Shown piece after piece: positions 26,368 through 35,598 of a DNA stretch of 62,055 nucleotides. Source of the stretch: Nanohaloarchaea archaeon B1-Br10_U2g19 (GTDB taxonomy: Archaea > Nanohalarchaeota > Nanosalinia > Nanosalinales > Nanosalinaceae). The notes beneath the pieces are model-generated. The model was not told the origin of the DNA. It did not search any database and worked only from the letters and a program-made list of their open reading frames with translations. The stretch lies in contig LKMO01000003.1 in NCBI GenBank assembly GCA_001563905.1, positions 1 to 62,055 of the forward strand, read 5' to 3'. Within the stretch, counting starts at the first letter, position 1; every line of letters starts with the position of its first letter. The position numbers and the translations under genes are program-made.

Positions 26368-26450
26368 GCGGGGGTAACCAAGTGGCCAAAGGTGCAGGAT
26401 TTAGGCTCCTGTCCGTTAGCGGTTCGCAGGTTCGAATCCTGTCCCCCGCA
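26368..26450 (+). tRNA. tRNA-Leu (TAG)
   Basis: 83-base class II tRNA. The acceptor GCGGGGG pairs with CCCCCGC; the anticodon stem is CAGGA/TCCTG with loop TTTAGGC (anticodon TAG); a long variable arm follows, and the T arm is CAGGT-TCGAA region. CCA is not encoded. No intron. Confidence 0.95.
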
Positions 26451-26544
26451 CTCTAAGTATTTTGTAATTGTTAACTAGTCTGAAGTTAGACATAGTTTTT
26501 TCAACCGTTTTAACTATCACCTACTACTGAGTTATTAGTTGATT

Positions 26545-26874
26545 ATGGAGTCAGAGTCAGTTATTTTCGGTAAATGGGATAACCACGGCAACAGTATGAA
26601 TCTAAGGTTATCAGCACAGAACAGTCAGAAAGTCGGTGAGGACGTACAGCTTGTTTTCAAACACGGCAACAAACAGGTAAAAAGTGTGGAGAAAGCAAAA
26701 AATATCCGTTATATCATAAAGTTTACTTTACTCCGTTCAGTAGATGAGTTCGATATGGATAAGTCTGTTGAAGCAGTTGAACTTTTCAACAAGCACCATA
26801 ATTTTGAGATAGATCCTATGAAAGCTATCAAAGACTGGGGACTTGAAGAAGAGATTCGTAACAACCCGGAATAA
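26545..26874 (+). CDS. Hypothetical small protein
   Basis: 109 residues from the ATG at 26545 (MESESVIFGKW); a TTG two codons earlier is less likely. No family recognised. Soluble, with a central basic patch (FKHGNKQVKSVEKAKNIRY) and an acidic helical C-terminus. Confidence 0.6.
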   Translation: MESESVIFGKWDNHGNSMNLRLSAQNSQKVGEDVQLVFKHGNKQVKSVEKAKNIRYIIKFTLLRSVDEFDMDKSVEAVELFNKHHNFEIDPMKAIKDWGLEEEIRNNPE

Positions 26875-26920
26875 CTAGCAACTCTATCCTACATCCGGCT
26901 AAAACATACTAGTTTTCATC

Positions 26921-27454
26921 TCAAGCAGTTACGTTTCTACAGTTCCATAGTCCTTTTTCTTGTTCTTGGGCTTTCTGCTCTGCTTCTTCAAAACTTTCTT
27001 TTCCATCAAACTCTACAGGAAACACGTTCGCATAACCTTTCTCAACCAGTTTATAATTCAGAGTGTTGTTCGTGTCTTGTAAGTGTATATGTGCTCTTAG
27101 TCGTCCGTACTGGTCTCTTCTGTCACCTTCAAACTCTAGTTCTATTTTGTCTCCCGGACTTACTTCTTGTTTGACGTAGCTTGTTGATTTTTCTGCCCAT
27201 ATGTAGAGACACTGTTCTGTTTCCGGCGTATCTTCTAGTCCGAAATGTAAGGGGTTGTTTCCGCCGTGTATCTCCGGTGTGTCCATACCTATAAACCGTA
27301 CTGACTCGTTTCTGTCATGTATATTTACTTTTATGGTGTCTCCGTCGATCACTCTTACTAGTTCTGCCTCAGTTTTATCTTCTGGAGAGTAGTTCTGGTC
27401 GAGAAGAAAAACAGAAACTGTTATGATTAGAGCTAGTATTACTGCTTTCTTCAT
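26921..27454 (-). CDS. Secreted thermonuclease (staphylococcal nuclease homolog)
   Basis: 177 residues; hydrophobic N-terminus (3-19) acts as signal peptide or anchor. The SNase core is intact: VIDGDTIKV (Asp), VRFIGMDTPEI (Arg and Glu) and RDQYGRLRA (second Arg). It probably degrades extracellular DNA or RNA, a plausible source of nucleotides for a host-dependent or scavenging archaeon (inference). The membrane-protein gene 13 bases upstream is on the same strand. Confidence 0.92.
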   Translation of the reverse strand: MKKAVILALIITVSVFLLDQNYSPEDKTEAELVRVIDGDTIKVNIHDRNESVRFIGMDTPEIHGGNNPLHFGLEDTPETEQCLYIWAEKSTSYVKQEVSPGDKIELEFEGDRRDQYGRLRAHIHLQDTNNTLNYKLVEKGYANVFPVEFDGKESFEEAEQKAQEQEKGLWNCRNVTA

Positions 27455-27467
27455 TCTTTTTCAGTCC

Positions 27468-27833
27468 TTAGGTTCCCGGTACTCCTACTGAGCCTTGTAC
27501 TGGTAGTCCTATGGCTTGTAGAATGAACAGTACGACAAGAGTTGCTATCCAGGCTGTGAAACCTATTAGTGCTGCGTCTATCCATCCTCCAGGGTAACGC
27601 CAGTTGATAACAGCAATCCATGCTATCAGTGTTGCTAAAGGACCTATTAACGGTATCCAGCCTATAGTTATGCCTACAATCGCTCCTACTAAAGCTCCTA
27701 TCAACGCGGTTCCTACGGCGTAGAAGTAGTCTTTTTTGTCTGTTATAATGCTAGCTGCTATATAGATACCTACTGCGCCTATAAGCAGGCTTACAAGAAA
27801 AACTGTGAAAGCTGCTACTAGTACCATAAACAT
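27468..27833 (-). CDS. Small polytopic membrane protein
   Basis: 121 residues with four hydrophobic helices, rich in Gly/Ala/Ile (ALIGALVGAIVGITIGWIP). No function recognised. Upstream of the secreted nuclease on the same strand, 13 bases apart. Confidence 0.7.
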   Translation of the reverse strand: MFMVLVAAFTVFLVSLLIGAVGIYIAASIITDKKDYFYAVGTALIGALVGAIVGITIGWIPLIGPLATLIAWIAVINWRYPGGWIDAALIGFTAWIATLVVLFILQAIGLPVQGSVGVPGT

Positions 27834-27945
27834 TTTTGGATACTACTTGTTTATACAGTTTATTGAACTCTATTGCATGGTTTGGACAGTTTGTTTCGGT
27901 TAAATACATATCTGTTTAATTTAACTGGCTTTCAACTCATTTTCT

Positions 27946-28467
27946 ATGGTTCTCGGCACTTTTGAAACCGCTTTCCAACAGTTTATCCAGAACATAGTAA
28001 ACATACTACCCAACCTTTTATCCGGAACAATATTTCTTCTAACCGCTTACCTAGGCATAAAACTAGTTCTGAAAGCAGTTAGCCTATCTCTCAACAAGCT
28101 GTATGAAGAAGAAATAATTGTAAGCCTTGGAAAGACTGTTGTAGCAATATTTCTATGGTTCGGTGCCGCACTCGTATTCCTAAGTATTATGGGTCTAGGA
28201 GAGATTGCAGCAAGCCTAGGAACCGCAACAGGATTCATAGCGTTAGGTGTTGCTTTCGCTGTCTCCGACATGCTTGCAGACGTAGTAGCAGGATTCTACC
28301 TCTTAAGAGACCCCGATTTCAAAAAAGGCTATATAATCCAAGTAGAAGACACGGAAGGAGAAATACAGGAAGTAGGACTTAGAAAAAGCCGTTTAAAACT
28401 TGAAAACAACGATATTTCTGTACTGTCTAACAGTCAGATAGAACAAGGCTGGACACATAAAACATGA
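27946..28467 (+). CDS. Short MscS-type mechanosensitive channel protein
   Basis: 173 residues. Three transmembrane segments lead into the MscS pore-helix region (LGTATGFIALGVAFAVSDMLADVVAGFYLL) followed by a short beta domain (GYIIQVEDTEGEIQEVGLR). The large C-terminal vestibule domain of typical MscS is missing, so this is a minimal member. It would release osmolytes during hypo-osmotic shock, useful in saline habitats. Confidence 0.85.
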   Translation: MVLGTFETAFQQFIQNIVNILPNLLSGTIFLLTAYLGIKLVLKAVSLSLNKLYEEEIIVSLGKTVVAIFLWFGAALVFLSIMGLGEIAASLGTATGFIALGVAFAVSDMLADVVAGFYLLRDPDFKKGYIIQVEDTEGEIQEVGLRKSRLKLENNDISVLSNSQIEQGWTHKT

Positions 28468-28532
28468 TCTTTACAGACTTGTCTTGCATTTATTAAGATT
28501 GGAAGTTTCTAATACTAATTAGAGCATCAGTT

Positions 28533-29663
28533 ATGAGGAAGACAGTAGATCTCGGTGACAAGAAAGTAACCGTGCTCGGTACCGCACACGTCTCTGAAGA
28601 AAGCCGGAGAGACGTTATAGATCTTGTAGACGAGATAGAGCCTGACCTCATAGGCGTCGAACTCGACCATAAACGTTTCGACTCAATGAGAAACGAGTCC
28701 GGCTGGAAAGATCTCGATGTTGTTGAAGCCATAAGAGATGGAAACGGATATCTACTACTTTTCAATCTTATACTAAGCATCTACCAGAGAAAGATCGGTT
28801 TAGAAGAAGGAGTTAAACCTGGTGCAGAGATGCTTGAAGCGGTTAAACAGGCTGAGGAAAGAGATATAGAGTACAGCCTAGTCGACCGTGATATAACAGA
28901 GACCTTCGAACGGTTAAGAGAAGAGCTAACTCTCTGGGAAAAACTCAGAATAGTTAACATTTTCCAGGCCGACCAGGTAGACGTTTCGATCGAAGAACTC
29001 AAACAGGAAGACATGATCGGAAGCATAGTAAAAGACTTGGAAAGAGATTTCCCGACAGTTAAGCAGGTCTTCTTAGATGAAAGAAATGCTTACATGGTAG
29101 ACAAACTACAGGAAAAAGAGTTTGACCATGCTTTACTTGTAGTTGGAGCAGCACACGTTGAAGGAATAGTTGAAGAGCTTAAACAGACAGCTCCAAAAAT
29201 TCCGGAGCCTAGAGAGAAGTTTATTCCATGGCTGAAAATTCTGAACTACGGTATCCCATTCGTTATAATCTCAATGATTGCATATACCTTCCTCTACATA
29301 GGTTTTGATACCGGTGTAGAAGCCACGTTATTCTGGGTAGCTGCCAACGGACTTGCAGCGCTTACAGGCGCTATAATTGCCCGTGCACACGTACTTACAT
29401 GGGTTGTTGCATTCCTTAGCTCGCCTCTAACATCTTTAACGCCTATAGTCGGGGCAGGAATGGTTGCCGCATATGTAGAAGGCAGGTTCTATCCTCCGAA
29501 GGTGAGTGAGTTAGAGGATATTGTGTATATCCAGAGCTACAAAGAGCTGTGGCACAACCAGGTAGGTAGAATACTGCTTACATTCGCATTGGTATCCACA
29601 TTAGGAGCTACGGCAACATTCGTAGGCGCAGGATATATAGCGTCTTTGATAGCAACAGTATAA
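28533..29663 (+). CDS. TraB/PrgY family membrane protein
   Basis: 376 residues. The N-terminal TraB domain carries GTAHVSEES (about 16-24) and the later GAAHVEGIVEEL; four or so transmembrane helices make up the last ~140 residues. The fold is related to TIKI/ChaN-type proteases with conserved GxxH motifs. In bacteria PrgY/TraB modulate peptide pheromone; archaeal function is not known. Confidence 0.92.
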   Translation: MRKTVDLGDKKVTVLGTAHVSEESRRDVIDLVDEIEPDLIGVELDHKRFDSMRNESGWKDLDVVEAIRDGNGYLLLFNLILSIYQRKIGLEEGVKPGAEMLEAVKQAEERDIEYSLVDRDITETFERLREELTLWEKLRIVNIFQADQVDVSIEELKQEDMIGSIVKDLERDFPTVKQVFLDERNAYMVDKLQEKEFDHALLVVGAAHVEGIVEELKQTAPKIPEPREKFIPWLKILNYGIPFVIISMIAYTFLYIGFDTGVEATLFWVAANGLAALTGAIIARAHVLTWVVAFLSSPLTSLTPIVGAGMVAAYVEGRFYPPKVSELEDIVYIQSYKELWHNQVGRILLTFALVSTLGATATFVGAGYIASLIATV

Positions 29664-29702
29664 CAAAGAGGTTTTAAACCGTCGACAGCCTTACTAGTAG
29701 TT

Positions 29703-30104
29703 ATGAACGAAAAAGTTGGAAGACATAAAGGCGCAGTTGAGACACTTCTACACGAACAGAAAGAGCTATCACGGCTTCTACAGATAGTACAACAACAGTT
29801 ACAACGCCACCTCTCAGAACTGGAAAAAGAAGGTATAGACGCAGACCAGTTTATAGAAGATTTCCAGCATAGAGAACAACAGAAACAACAAGATATGCAG
29901 AGACAGCAGAACCCTCAGCAGCAACAGCCACAGCAAAGACAAGGAAACCAACAGCAGAGAACTAACCAAGGCCAGAGAGATAACAGTCAAAGCCGGCAGA
30001 GAAGAGATACTTCTCAAACAGATAGAAGACAGGGTAACGACAGAGGCTCTCAAAATAATCAAGAGGAAGAAAGCTCAGATAAAAGAGACTTCAACCCCCT
30101 ATAA
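29703..30104 (+). CDS. Coiled-coil protein with Gln/Arg-rich disordered tail
   Basis: 133 residues. Residues ~5-60 form a coiled coil (LHEQKELSRLLQIVQQQ); from ~62 the sequence is almost only Gln, Arg, Asn, Asp and Ser and is probably disordered. No family recognised. TATA-like GTTTTAAAC (29670-29678) lies about 30 bases before the ATG. The converging rhomboid gene ends 9 bases away, with a T7 run between them. Confidence 0.65.
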   Translation: MNEKVGRHKGAVETLLHEQKELSRLLQIVQQQLQRHLSELEKEGIDADQFIEDFQHREQQKQQDMQRQQNPQQQQPQQRQGNQQQRTNQGQRDNSQSRQRRDTSQTDRRQGNDRGSQNNQEEESSDKRDFNPL

Positions 30105-30113
30105 ACTCTTTTT

Positions 30114-30731
30114 TTATTTCATCATCCATTTTTCTTCCCATTCACGTATCTTTTTCTCCCAGTCATCAAACTCTTCAGAGGTCTCCTCAACTTCTTTACC
30201 GTCTCTAAGATTATAGCCTACGAATCCTCCTGCCAGTATACCAAGTAGATGTGCTTCGTTTGCAACATTGTTTGCGGCTGTCAAACCAGCAAAATCAATT
30301 AGTATATAGATTACAAGAGCTGCCCACATAGGTACAGGTACACCCATTGCTAGTCCGACGTTGTTAGGTTTGTAAACCGCTAACGCTGCCATTATACCCA
30401 TTCCTCCGCCTGAAGCACCGATAATGTATGATGTTGGGAAGAATATGAATGCGGAGAAGTTGGCGAACAGAGCTGAGCCTAGGAAAATTTTCAGAAATGT
30501 TTTTCCTGACGTATATCTTTCAAGCAGAGATCCGAACAGCGCTATAAAGAAGATATTGTTCAGTAAGTGTTGAAGGCTGCCGTGTCCTAGAATTGATGTG
30601 AAGAACTTCCAGAAAGGAGATTCTGAAGCGTTAAAACCTGGGTTGAAGCCTGTTGCAAGCTGCAAACCATATATTAAGGCGAGTAGTCCACAAAGCTTCA
30701 ACGCAACGTAGTTGTATTTTTCGGTCTCCAC
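30114..30731 (-). CDS. Rhomboid family intramembrane serine protease
   Basis: 205 residues with about six transmembrane helices. The catalytic serine is S107 in GASGGG and the histidine H161 in NEAHLLG; HLLNN in helix 2 is also typical. A charged cytoplasmic tail ends the protein. Substrates are unknown. Confidence 0.92.
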   Translation of the reverse strand: METEKYNYVALKLCGLLALIYGLQLATGFNPGFNASESPFWKFFTSILGHGSLQHLLNNIFFIALFGSLLERYTSGKTFLKIFLGSALFANFSAFIFFPTSYIIGASGGGMGIMAALAVYKPNNVGLAMGVPVPMWAALVIYILIDFAGLTAANNVANEAHLLGILAGGFVGYNLRDGKEVEETSEEFDDWEKKIREWEEKWMMK

Positions 30732-30833
30732 AGTAATTATTTTTAGAGAAAGAAAGTATTTTTTAACACCGGGTTTAATGTTAGCCGATAAAATAACTGT
30801 TTTTAAATACTTTGAGGTGAAAATGAGATTTAA

Positions 30834-31475
30834 ATGCTTTCAGAAGCTCTAGAGTATCCGATAAAAGGTAAAGAAGTAGCTAGAACCTATACTATTGCAG
30901 GTTTCCTATGGTTAATCAATGCACTGATTATACCGTCTATATTCTTCTCAGGATACCTAGTGAAAGTATCTAAAAGTACTCTGGAAGGCGAAACCGAGCT
31001 TCCAAGATTTTCAGATCTAAGAACGCTCTTCGTAGACGGACTGGTCTACAAAATAATCTTAGTAGCCTACCTACTTCCTTCAATAGCATTACTTTTATCA
31101 TTAGAGTTTGTATACAACCAGTCGGATCTTGCAGGACATCTAGTATTTTTCACAGGTTTCTTACTGTTTTCAATACTGCTTTCTCTATTCCCTATGGCTA
31201 TAGCTGCTTTTGCAGATAAAAACAATGTTGCAGCAGCATTCCGATTAAAGAACCTTGAATACCTAACCAGAAAACCTTACTGGATCGCAGCCATATCCGC
31301 ATTAGGAGTCTCTATCTTAAGTCTTGCAGCCTTAGGCACAATCGTAATGACACTACTATTTACAGTAATAGGAATACTTCTAATACCGGTTGTTATCCTG
31401 GTATGGCCGGTTTACATGTACGTATTTATCTTCAGAATCTTCACCGAAGCCTACAGAGAGATAGAAGAAGTTTAG
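30834..31475 (+). CDS. DUF4013 family membrane protein
   Basis: 213 residues, about five or six transmembrane helices. FFSGYLVKVSKSTLEGETELPRF (paired helix and loop) is the hallmark of DUF4013, a family frequent in haloarchaea. GAGGTGA (30814-30820) is a strong Shine-Dalgarno sequence 13 bases before the ATG. Function unknown. Confidence 0.85.
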   Translation: MLSEALEYPIKGKEVARTYTIAGFLWLINALIIPSIFFSGYLVKVSKSTLEGETELPRFSDLRTLFVDGLVYKIILVAYLLPSIALLLSLEFVYNQSDLAGHLVFFTGFLLFSILLSLFPMAIAAFADKNNVAAAFRLKNLEYLTRKPYWIAAISALGVSILSLAALGTIVMTLLFTVIGILLIPVVILVWPVYMYVFIFRIFTEAYREIEEV

Positions 31476-31511
31476 AAAAAGAAGGAGAAGAAGTTTCGGA
31501 ATAACTATCTC

Positions 31512-33116
31512 CTACTTAATCTGTTGAAGTATCTCCACTGTTTCTTCCTGCCCTATTGAAAGTATTAGACGAGAAAGTCTAGGACCTTGTTCTCTTGAAA
31601 GCAGTATCGTGTATGCTGTATTGAAGAACTCTCCTGTTCCTAGCTCTGATTCTTTCTTAGCGTCGAAAATCTTTTTGTCGAGAGTATCTGTCTCTTCAAA
31701 CTCTTGTTCCTCAAGCTTTTCAATAAGTAGGCTGATTGCGTCTACTTGTTCTGTTGAAAGCTCTTCAGCTAGGTCTTCAGGAACTTCGAAGTTGATTGAG
31801 TACTTGTAGTCTTCTGGTGCGTGTTCTTGACCCCAGTTCTTTGCTCTTTCCAGCCTGTTGAGAACTCTTTGAATGTTCTGTTCAGATACGTCTTCTGGTA
31901 CGTGTCCTGTTCTTTGGAGAGATTTTATTCCTTTGGTTTTCCAGTCTTCTTCTGGTACGGTCTGTGCTACGAATGCTGCATGCTGGAAAGGAACTCTTAC
32001 AGGCTGCTCCCCGGGGATATCTACCATTGCTAGTTCGTAGACTCTTTTCCAGTGTTCTCTTTTCCTGTCGTTATCCATTTTATCCGGGTTGAAGTATGCG
32101 TCTTCGATCTTGTCAAACTTCTCGTACCGTTGGAAGATATCTTCGTCGAAAGGTATGGAGAACTCTTTGTTAGGCTTGGTTTCTGAGAACAGGAACCGGA
32201 CTATCTCTGGCGAGTAAACTTTTTTCAGATCTGTAAGTGTTAACGTGTTTTCTCCGGCGCTGGAAGAGATCTTCTTGTCTCCTCCTTTCGGTGTTATAAA
32301 GTCATACATCTGGTATACCGGAGGTTCATCGTTGTAGACCTGTTCTACTATTTCTGCACCTGTATCCCGTGAGCTTCCCGCCGCGGAGTGATCTTTTCCT
32401 CCTGGTTCGAAGCTGACTTGTTCGTAGTGCCATCTCATCGGCCAGTCTACTCTCCAAGGTGGTTTCACTAGTCCTTCCTCGCTGAAATCTACTTTCCCTG
32501 TTTCTTCGCATTCTTCACAGTAATATTCTACAGTGTACTCTCCGTCGTAACTCTTTATTTCTGTGAAGTCTTTTTCGCATTCTTTACAGTATACTCTTAG
32601 AGGATACCAGTCTTGAGCAAGCGGTTCTCTGCGATACTGGTTAAGTATTTCACGGATATTCTCCCTGCTGTTCATCGCTTCTTTGATTAAGTCAGCGTAT
32701 TCACAGTTTTCGAACATCTCTGTCTGTCGGATGAACTCTATATCCATATGCATATCTTCAAGCTCTTCTTCTAGACGGGACTCGAAGTAGTCTGCGTAAG
32801 AGTCATAGCCTTCTTCAGGGCTTGGAACCTTGCTCAACGGAAGACCGATATACTGTTCGAACTCGTCCGGAACGTTTTCAGGTACTTTTCTGAAACGGTC
32901 GTAGTCGTCCCAGGAGTAGATAAAGCGAACATCCTCTCCCCTGTTTTTCAAGGATTTTACTACGAAGTCTGTTGTTATTATCTCTCTAAAGTTTCCGGCG
33001 TGTACTATTCCTGATGGAGAGATACCTGAAGCACATACATAGGTGTCTCTATCAGAAAACTTTCTTGTGACTCCGAAGGCCAGCTGATCTGACCAGAAGA
33101 TTGGTTGTTCGCTCAT
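31512..33116 (-). CDS. lysS: Lysyl-tRNA synthetase, class I
   Basis: 534 residues. Class I LysRS is typical of archaea. The HIGH-type motif is GIVHAGN (36-42), the KMSKS-type motif KISSSAG (about 284-290), and a zinc-ribbon insertion with two CxxC pairs (CKEC, CEEC) lies in between. The C-terminal alpha-helical anticodon-binding cage is complete. It charges tRNA-Lys. Confidence 0.97.
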   Translation of the reverse strand: MSEQPIFWSDQLAFGVTRKFSDRDTYVCASGISPSGIVHAGNFREIITTDFVVKSLKNRGEDVRFIYSWDDYDRFRKVPENVPDEFEQYIGLPLSKVPSPEEGYDSYADYFESRLEEELEDMHMDIEFIRQTEMFENCEYADLIKEAMNSRENIREILNQYRREPLAQDWYPLRVYCKECEKDFTEIKSYDGEYTVEYYCEECEETGKVDFSEEGLVKPPWRVDWPMRWHYEQVSFEPGGKDHSAAGSSRDTGAEIVEQVYNDEPPVYQMYDFITPKGGDKKISSSAGENTLTLTDLKKVYSPEIVRFLFSETKPNKEFSIPFDEDIFQRYEKFDKIEDAYFNPDKMDNDRKREHWKRVYELAMVDIPGEQPVRVPFQHAAFVAQTVPEEDWKTKGIKSLQRTGHVPEDVSEQNIQRVLNRLERAKNWGQEHAPEDYKYSINFEVPEDLAEELSTEQVDAISLLIEKLEEQEFEETDTLDKKIFDAKKESELGTGEFFNTAYTILLSREQGPRLSRLILSIGQEETVEILQQIK

Positions 33117-33174
33117 AATGTTTGACTGTTAAGTAATGATTTTTAATAGAGTTTACTAGGAACTGTAGACGTGA

Positions 33175-33182
33175 TTTTTAAA
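33175..33182 (+). promoter_or_regulatory. TATA box of the site-2 protease gene
   Basis: TTTTTAAA is centred about 31 bases before the ATG at 33210; no Shine-Dalgarno sequence is seen, consistent with a leaderless mRNA. Confidence 0.5.
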
Positions 33183-33209
33183 CCTGAACATTCCTGTAAA
33201 TAAACATAT

Positions 33210-34418
33210 ATGTTTGAACTAACTCCAAGACTAGTTTTCGCAATAATTTTCGTAACAGGTCTCGCAGCACTGATGTACTGGGACCGTAAAAACGTTGAAA
33301 GACACTTCATACTTTTCTATAGAAGAACAGATAAAGGCCTAGAGTTTATAGACCGTGTAGCAAACAGGTTTCCCCGTTTCTGGAAAGTATACGGTGCAGC
33401 CGGAGTAGTTGTCGGTCTGTTAAGCCTAGTACTGATCACAGGTCTAACCGGATATATCTTCATGGATATGTTTACTAACCAGGCTATAGACGATGGATTC
33501 GCAGTAGTACTTCCTGGTTTAGAGACACCTGAGACAGGTACCGGTATGAGCGAGCCAACTTCCGGAGCTATATTCGTGCCGATAGAGTACTGGGTTATCG
33601 CAATCGGACTACTAATGTTTGTACATGAGATGAGTCACGCCGTTGTTGCACGTACTGAAGGCTTTGAGATTAACTCGGTAGGCTGGATCGTACTCGGAAT
33701 TCTTCCCGGAGCCTTCGTAGAGCCTAAAGGAGAAAACATGCTTCCCGGAGGAGAAGCTCAAGACACCGAGTCACATACTATCTGGGAGGGCGGAGACTGG
33801 AAATCCCGGCTAAAAGTTTTATGTGCTGGAAGCTGGGCTAACTACCTGACAGCAGGAATTCTCTTGGTGGCTTTAATGGGTGTGACTACAGCTATCTCAG
33901 ATATTGCTACAGAACAGACCGAGTTCATTAACTATGAAGCAGAAGAAGGCTATCCTGCTTATGAAGCAGGTATGACTGAAGGAGAGCTCTATAGTATAAA
34001 CGGTGAGAACATCAGTACAGAACAGGAGCTTAGAGACGTTCTCAGCATCGAACCAGGCGACCAAGTAACTTTGGAGACTTCTGAAGGAACATTTACTTTG
34101 GAAGCTGTTGAAAGAGAAGGCTTTGAAGGCGGTTACATCGGTATAAGATTTACTGATACGGTTTGGAAAGAAAGCTACGAGCCTTACCAGGGTGCAGCAC
34201 AGTGGTTTACATCACTGCTGTTTGTAGTAGCTATGTTGAATCTGTTTATAGGAATGTTCAACATGCTGCCGATAAAGCCTTTAGATGGAGGACTCTCGGT
34301 AGAGACCTTTATAGTAGAGTTTTTAGGTGAAGATAAGGTTACCTACCTGAACAAGTTCTCGTTGGCGGGCTGGGCTTTAATCCTAGGTACAATCATTCTA
34401 TCACTTCTAGGATTCTAA
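33210..34418 (+). CDS. Site-2 protease (M50) with PDZ domain
   Basis: 402 residues, multi-pass membrane metalloprotease. The zinc motif is HEMSH (H139, E140, H143), and the second half of the site is in PIKPLDGG near residue 355. A PDZ domain (about 240-305: AYEAGMTEGELYSINGENIS) sits between the catalytic helices. It probably cuts membrane-anchored regulators within the bilayer. Confidence 0.93.
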   Translation: MFELTPRLVFAIIFVTGLAALMYWDRKNVERHFILFYRRTDKGLEFIDRVANRFPRFWKVYGAAGVVVGLLSLVLITGLTGYIFMDMFTNQAIDDGFAVVLPGLETPETGTGMSEPTSGAIFVPIEYWVIAIGLLMFVHEMSHAVVARTEGFEINSVGWIVLGILPGAFVEPKGENMLPGGEAQDTESHTIWEGGDWKSRLKVLCAGSWANYLTAGILLVALMGVTTAISDIATEQTEFINYEAEEGYPAYEAGMTEGELYSINGENISTEQELRDVLSIEPGDQVTLETSEGTFTLEAVEREGFEGGYIGIRFTDTVWKESYEPYQGAAQWFTSLLFVVAMLNLFIGMFNMLPIKPLDGGLSVETFIVEFLGEDKVTYLNKFSLAGWALILGTIILSLLGF

Positions 34419-34471
34419 GACCTCTCTTTTTTTCTTAACTTATTTTATTTTTACCTTGTCAAAAGATTACT

Positions 34472-34777
34472 ATGGCTCATACAATTGAAATCATTGATAG
34501 AGATCAAGAGGTCGAAGCAGAAGATGGCCAAGATATTCTAAACGCTTTGTTGGAAGGTGGTGTAGAGTGGTTGCATGCCTGTGGAGGTTTCTGTAACTGT
34601 ACAACTTGCCGGGTAAAGGTAGAGGAAGGTATGGACAATCTTTCGGAACGGCAGAAGGATGAAGAAAATACGTTGAAACGTTTCCAAGGCGAGGAAGTAC
34701 TTGACGGACCTTTCCGTTTGAGCTGTCAAGCCAAGGTCTACGGCGATGTCAAGATTTCTGAGCCTGAATGGATATAG
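34472..34777 (+). CDS. [2Fe-2S] ferredoxin
   Basis: 101 residues. Cluster ligands C37, C43, C46 and C85 follow the C-x5-C-x2-C-x38-C spacing of adrenodoxin/Isc-type ferredoxins (HACGGFCNCTTC ... LSCQAK). An extra Cys (C41) lies inside the loop. Very acidic, as for halophilic ferredoxins. Electron carrier; partner unknown. Confidence 0.9.
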   Translation: MAHTIEIIDRDQEVEAEDGQDILNALLEGGVEWLHACGGFCNCTTCRVKVEEGMDNLSERQKDEENTLKRFQGEEVLDGPFRLSCQAKVYGDVKISEPEWI

Positions 34778-34828
34778 GATTCGGAAGGATTAATTAAAAA
34801 AGGATTTTTAGATATCTGTCATATTATA

Positions 34829-35494
34829 ATGCATCTAGGTATTATTCCTGATGGAAACAGAAGATATGCTTCAGATAAAGAGTTGAGTAAACGAGAAGCA
34901 TATGAACAGTCTAAAGAAGTTTTAAAAAATATTTTTGAAGATCTAGATGATTATCCTGTAGAAATAGAGGAAGTAACACTATATCTACTTTCTGAAGAGA
35001 ACCTAGATAGGAGTAAGACCGAACTAAGGATGCTGTTCAAACTTTTAGACAGCCATATTGAGCCGGTAGTTGAAGAGTTTGGTGAATCCGATTTCAGTTT
35101 CAATCTGGCTACTACTAAGCCTTCTGCTCTTCCGTCCAATATAGTTGAAAGACTTGAAAGCTTGGAAAACAGGTTTAGTGAAGGAGAGAAGACTCTTAAC
35201 CTACTGATTTCCTACTCAGGTAAAAAGGATATTGTTAAAGCCGCCAACAGTGTCGACTCAAAAAGTGTTGATATTGAGAGTCTGGAGGACGAACTACAAG
35301 TTAAAAACGATATAGATTTCGTTATTAGAACAGGCAGGAATCCTAGTAGAGAATGTATATCAGGTTTTGCGCTCTGGAATGCTTCCTATGCAGAATACTA
35401 TCATTTAAAAAAGAATTTTCCTGAAGTAGAGAAAGATGATATTGATGGAGCTTTAGAGCACTTCAAAGATTTACGGAGGAATAAAGGAGAGTGA
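34829..35494 (+). CDS. uppS: cis-Prenyltransferase (undecaprenyl/dolichyl diphosphate synthase family)
   Basis: 221 residues, slightly short for the family. IPDGNRRYA holds the catalytic Asp (D8); YLLSEENLDRS, LISYSGKKDIV, DFVIRTGR and the C-terminal AEYYHLKKNFPEV are all family motifs. It makes the long cis-polyprenyl carrier lipid for surface glycan assembly. The stop codon overlaps the start of a 35-residue zinc protein (GTGA). Confidence 0.92.
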   Translation: MHLGIIPDGNRRYASDKELSKREAYEQSKEVLKNIFEDLDDYPVEIEEVTLYLLSEENLDRSKTELRMLFKLLDSHIEPVVEEFGESDFSFNLATTKPSALPSNIVERLESLENRFSEGEKTLNLLISYSGKKDIVKAANSVDSKSVDIESLEDELQVKNDIDFVIRTGRNPSRECISGFALWNASYAEYYHLKKNFPEVEKDDIDGALEHFKDLRRNKGE

Positions 35495-35598
35495 CTTCGT
35501 ACACTTGTTGGAACTGTGGCTATGAAATGGAAGATTATGTTGACTGTGAGATTAAGTGCTTTAACTGTGGTTTTATTAGAGACTGTAGTGATCCTTAA
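35491..35598 (+). CDS. 35-residue zinc-ribbon protein (Rpo12-like?)
   Basis: GTG start inside the overlap GTGA with the prenyltransferase gene, with GGAG just upstream. Six cysteines form YTCWNCGYE and IKCFNCGF knuckles, the layout of Rpo12/RpoP, but the usual basic C-terminus after the second knuckle is replaced by RDCSDP. Possible RNA polymerase subunit P or an unrelated zinc micro-protein. Confidence 0.6.
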   Translation: MTSYTCWNCGYEMEDYVDCEIKCFNCGFIRDCSDP

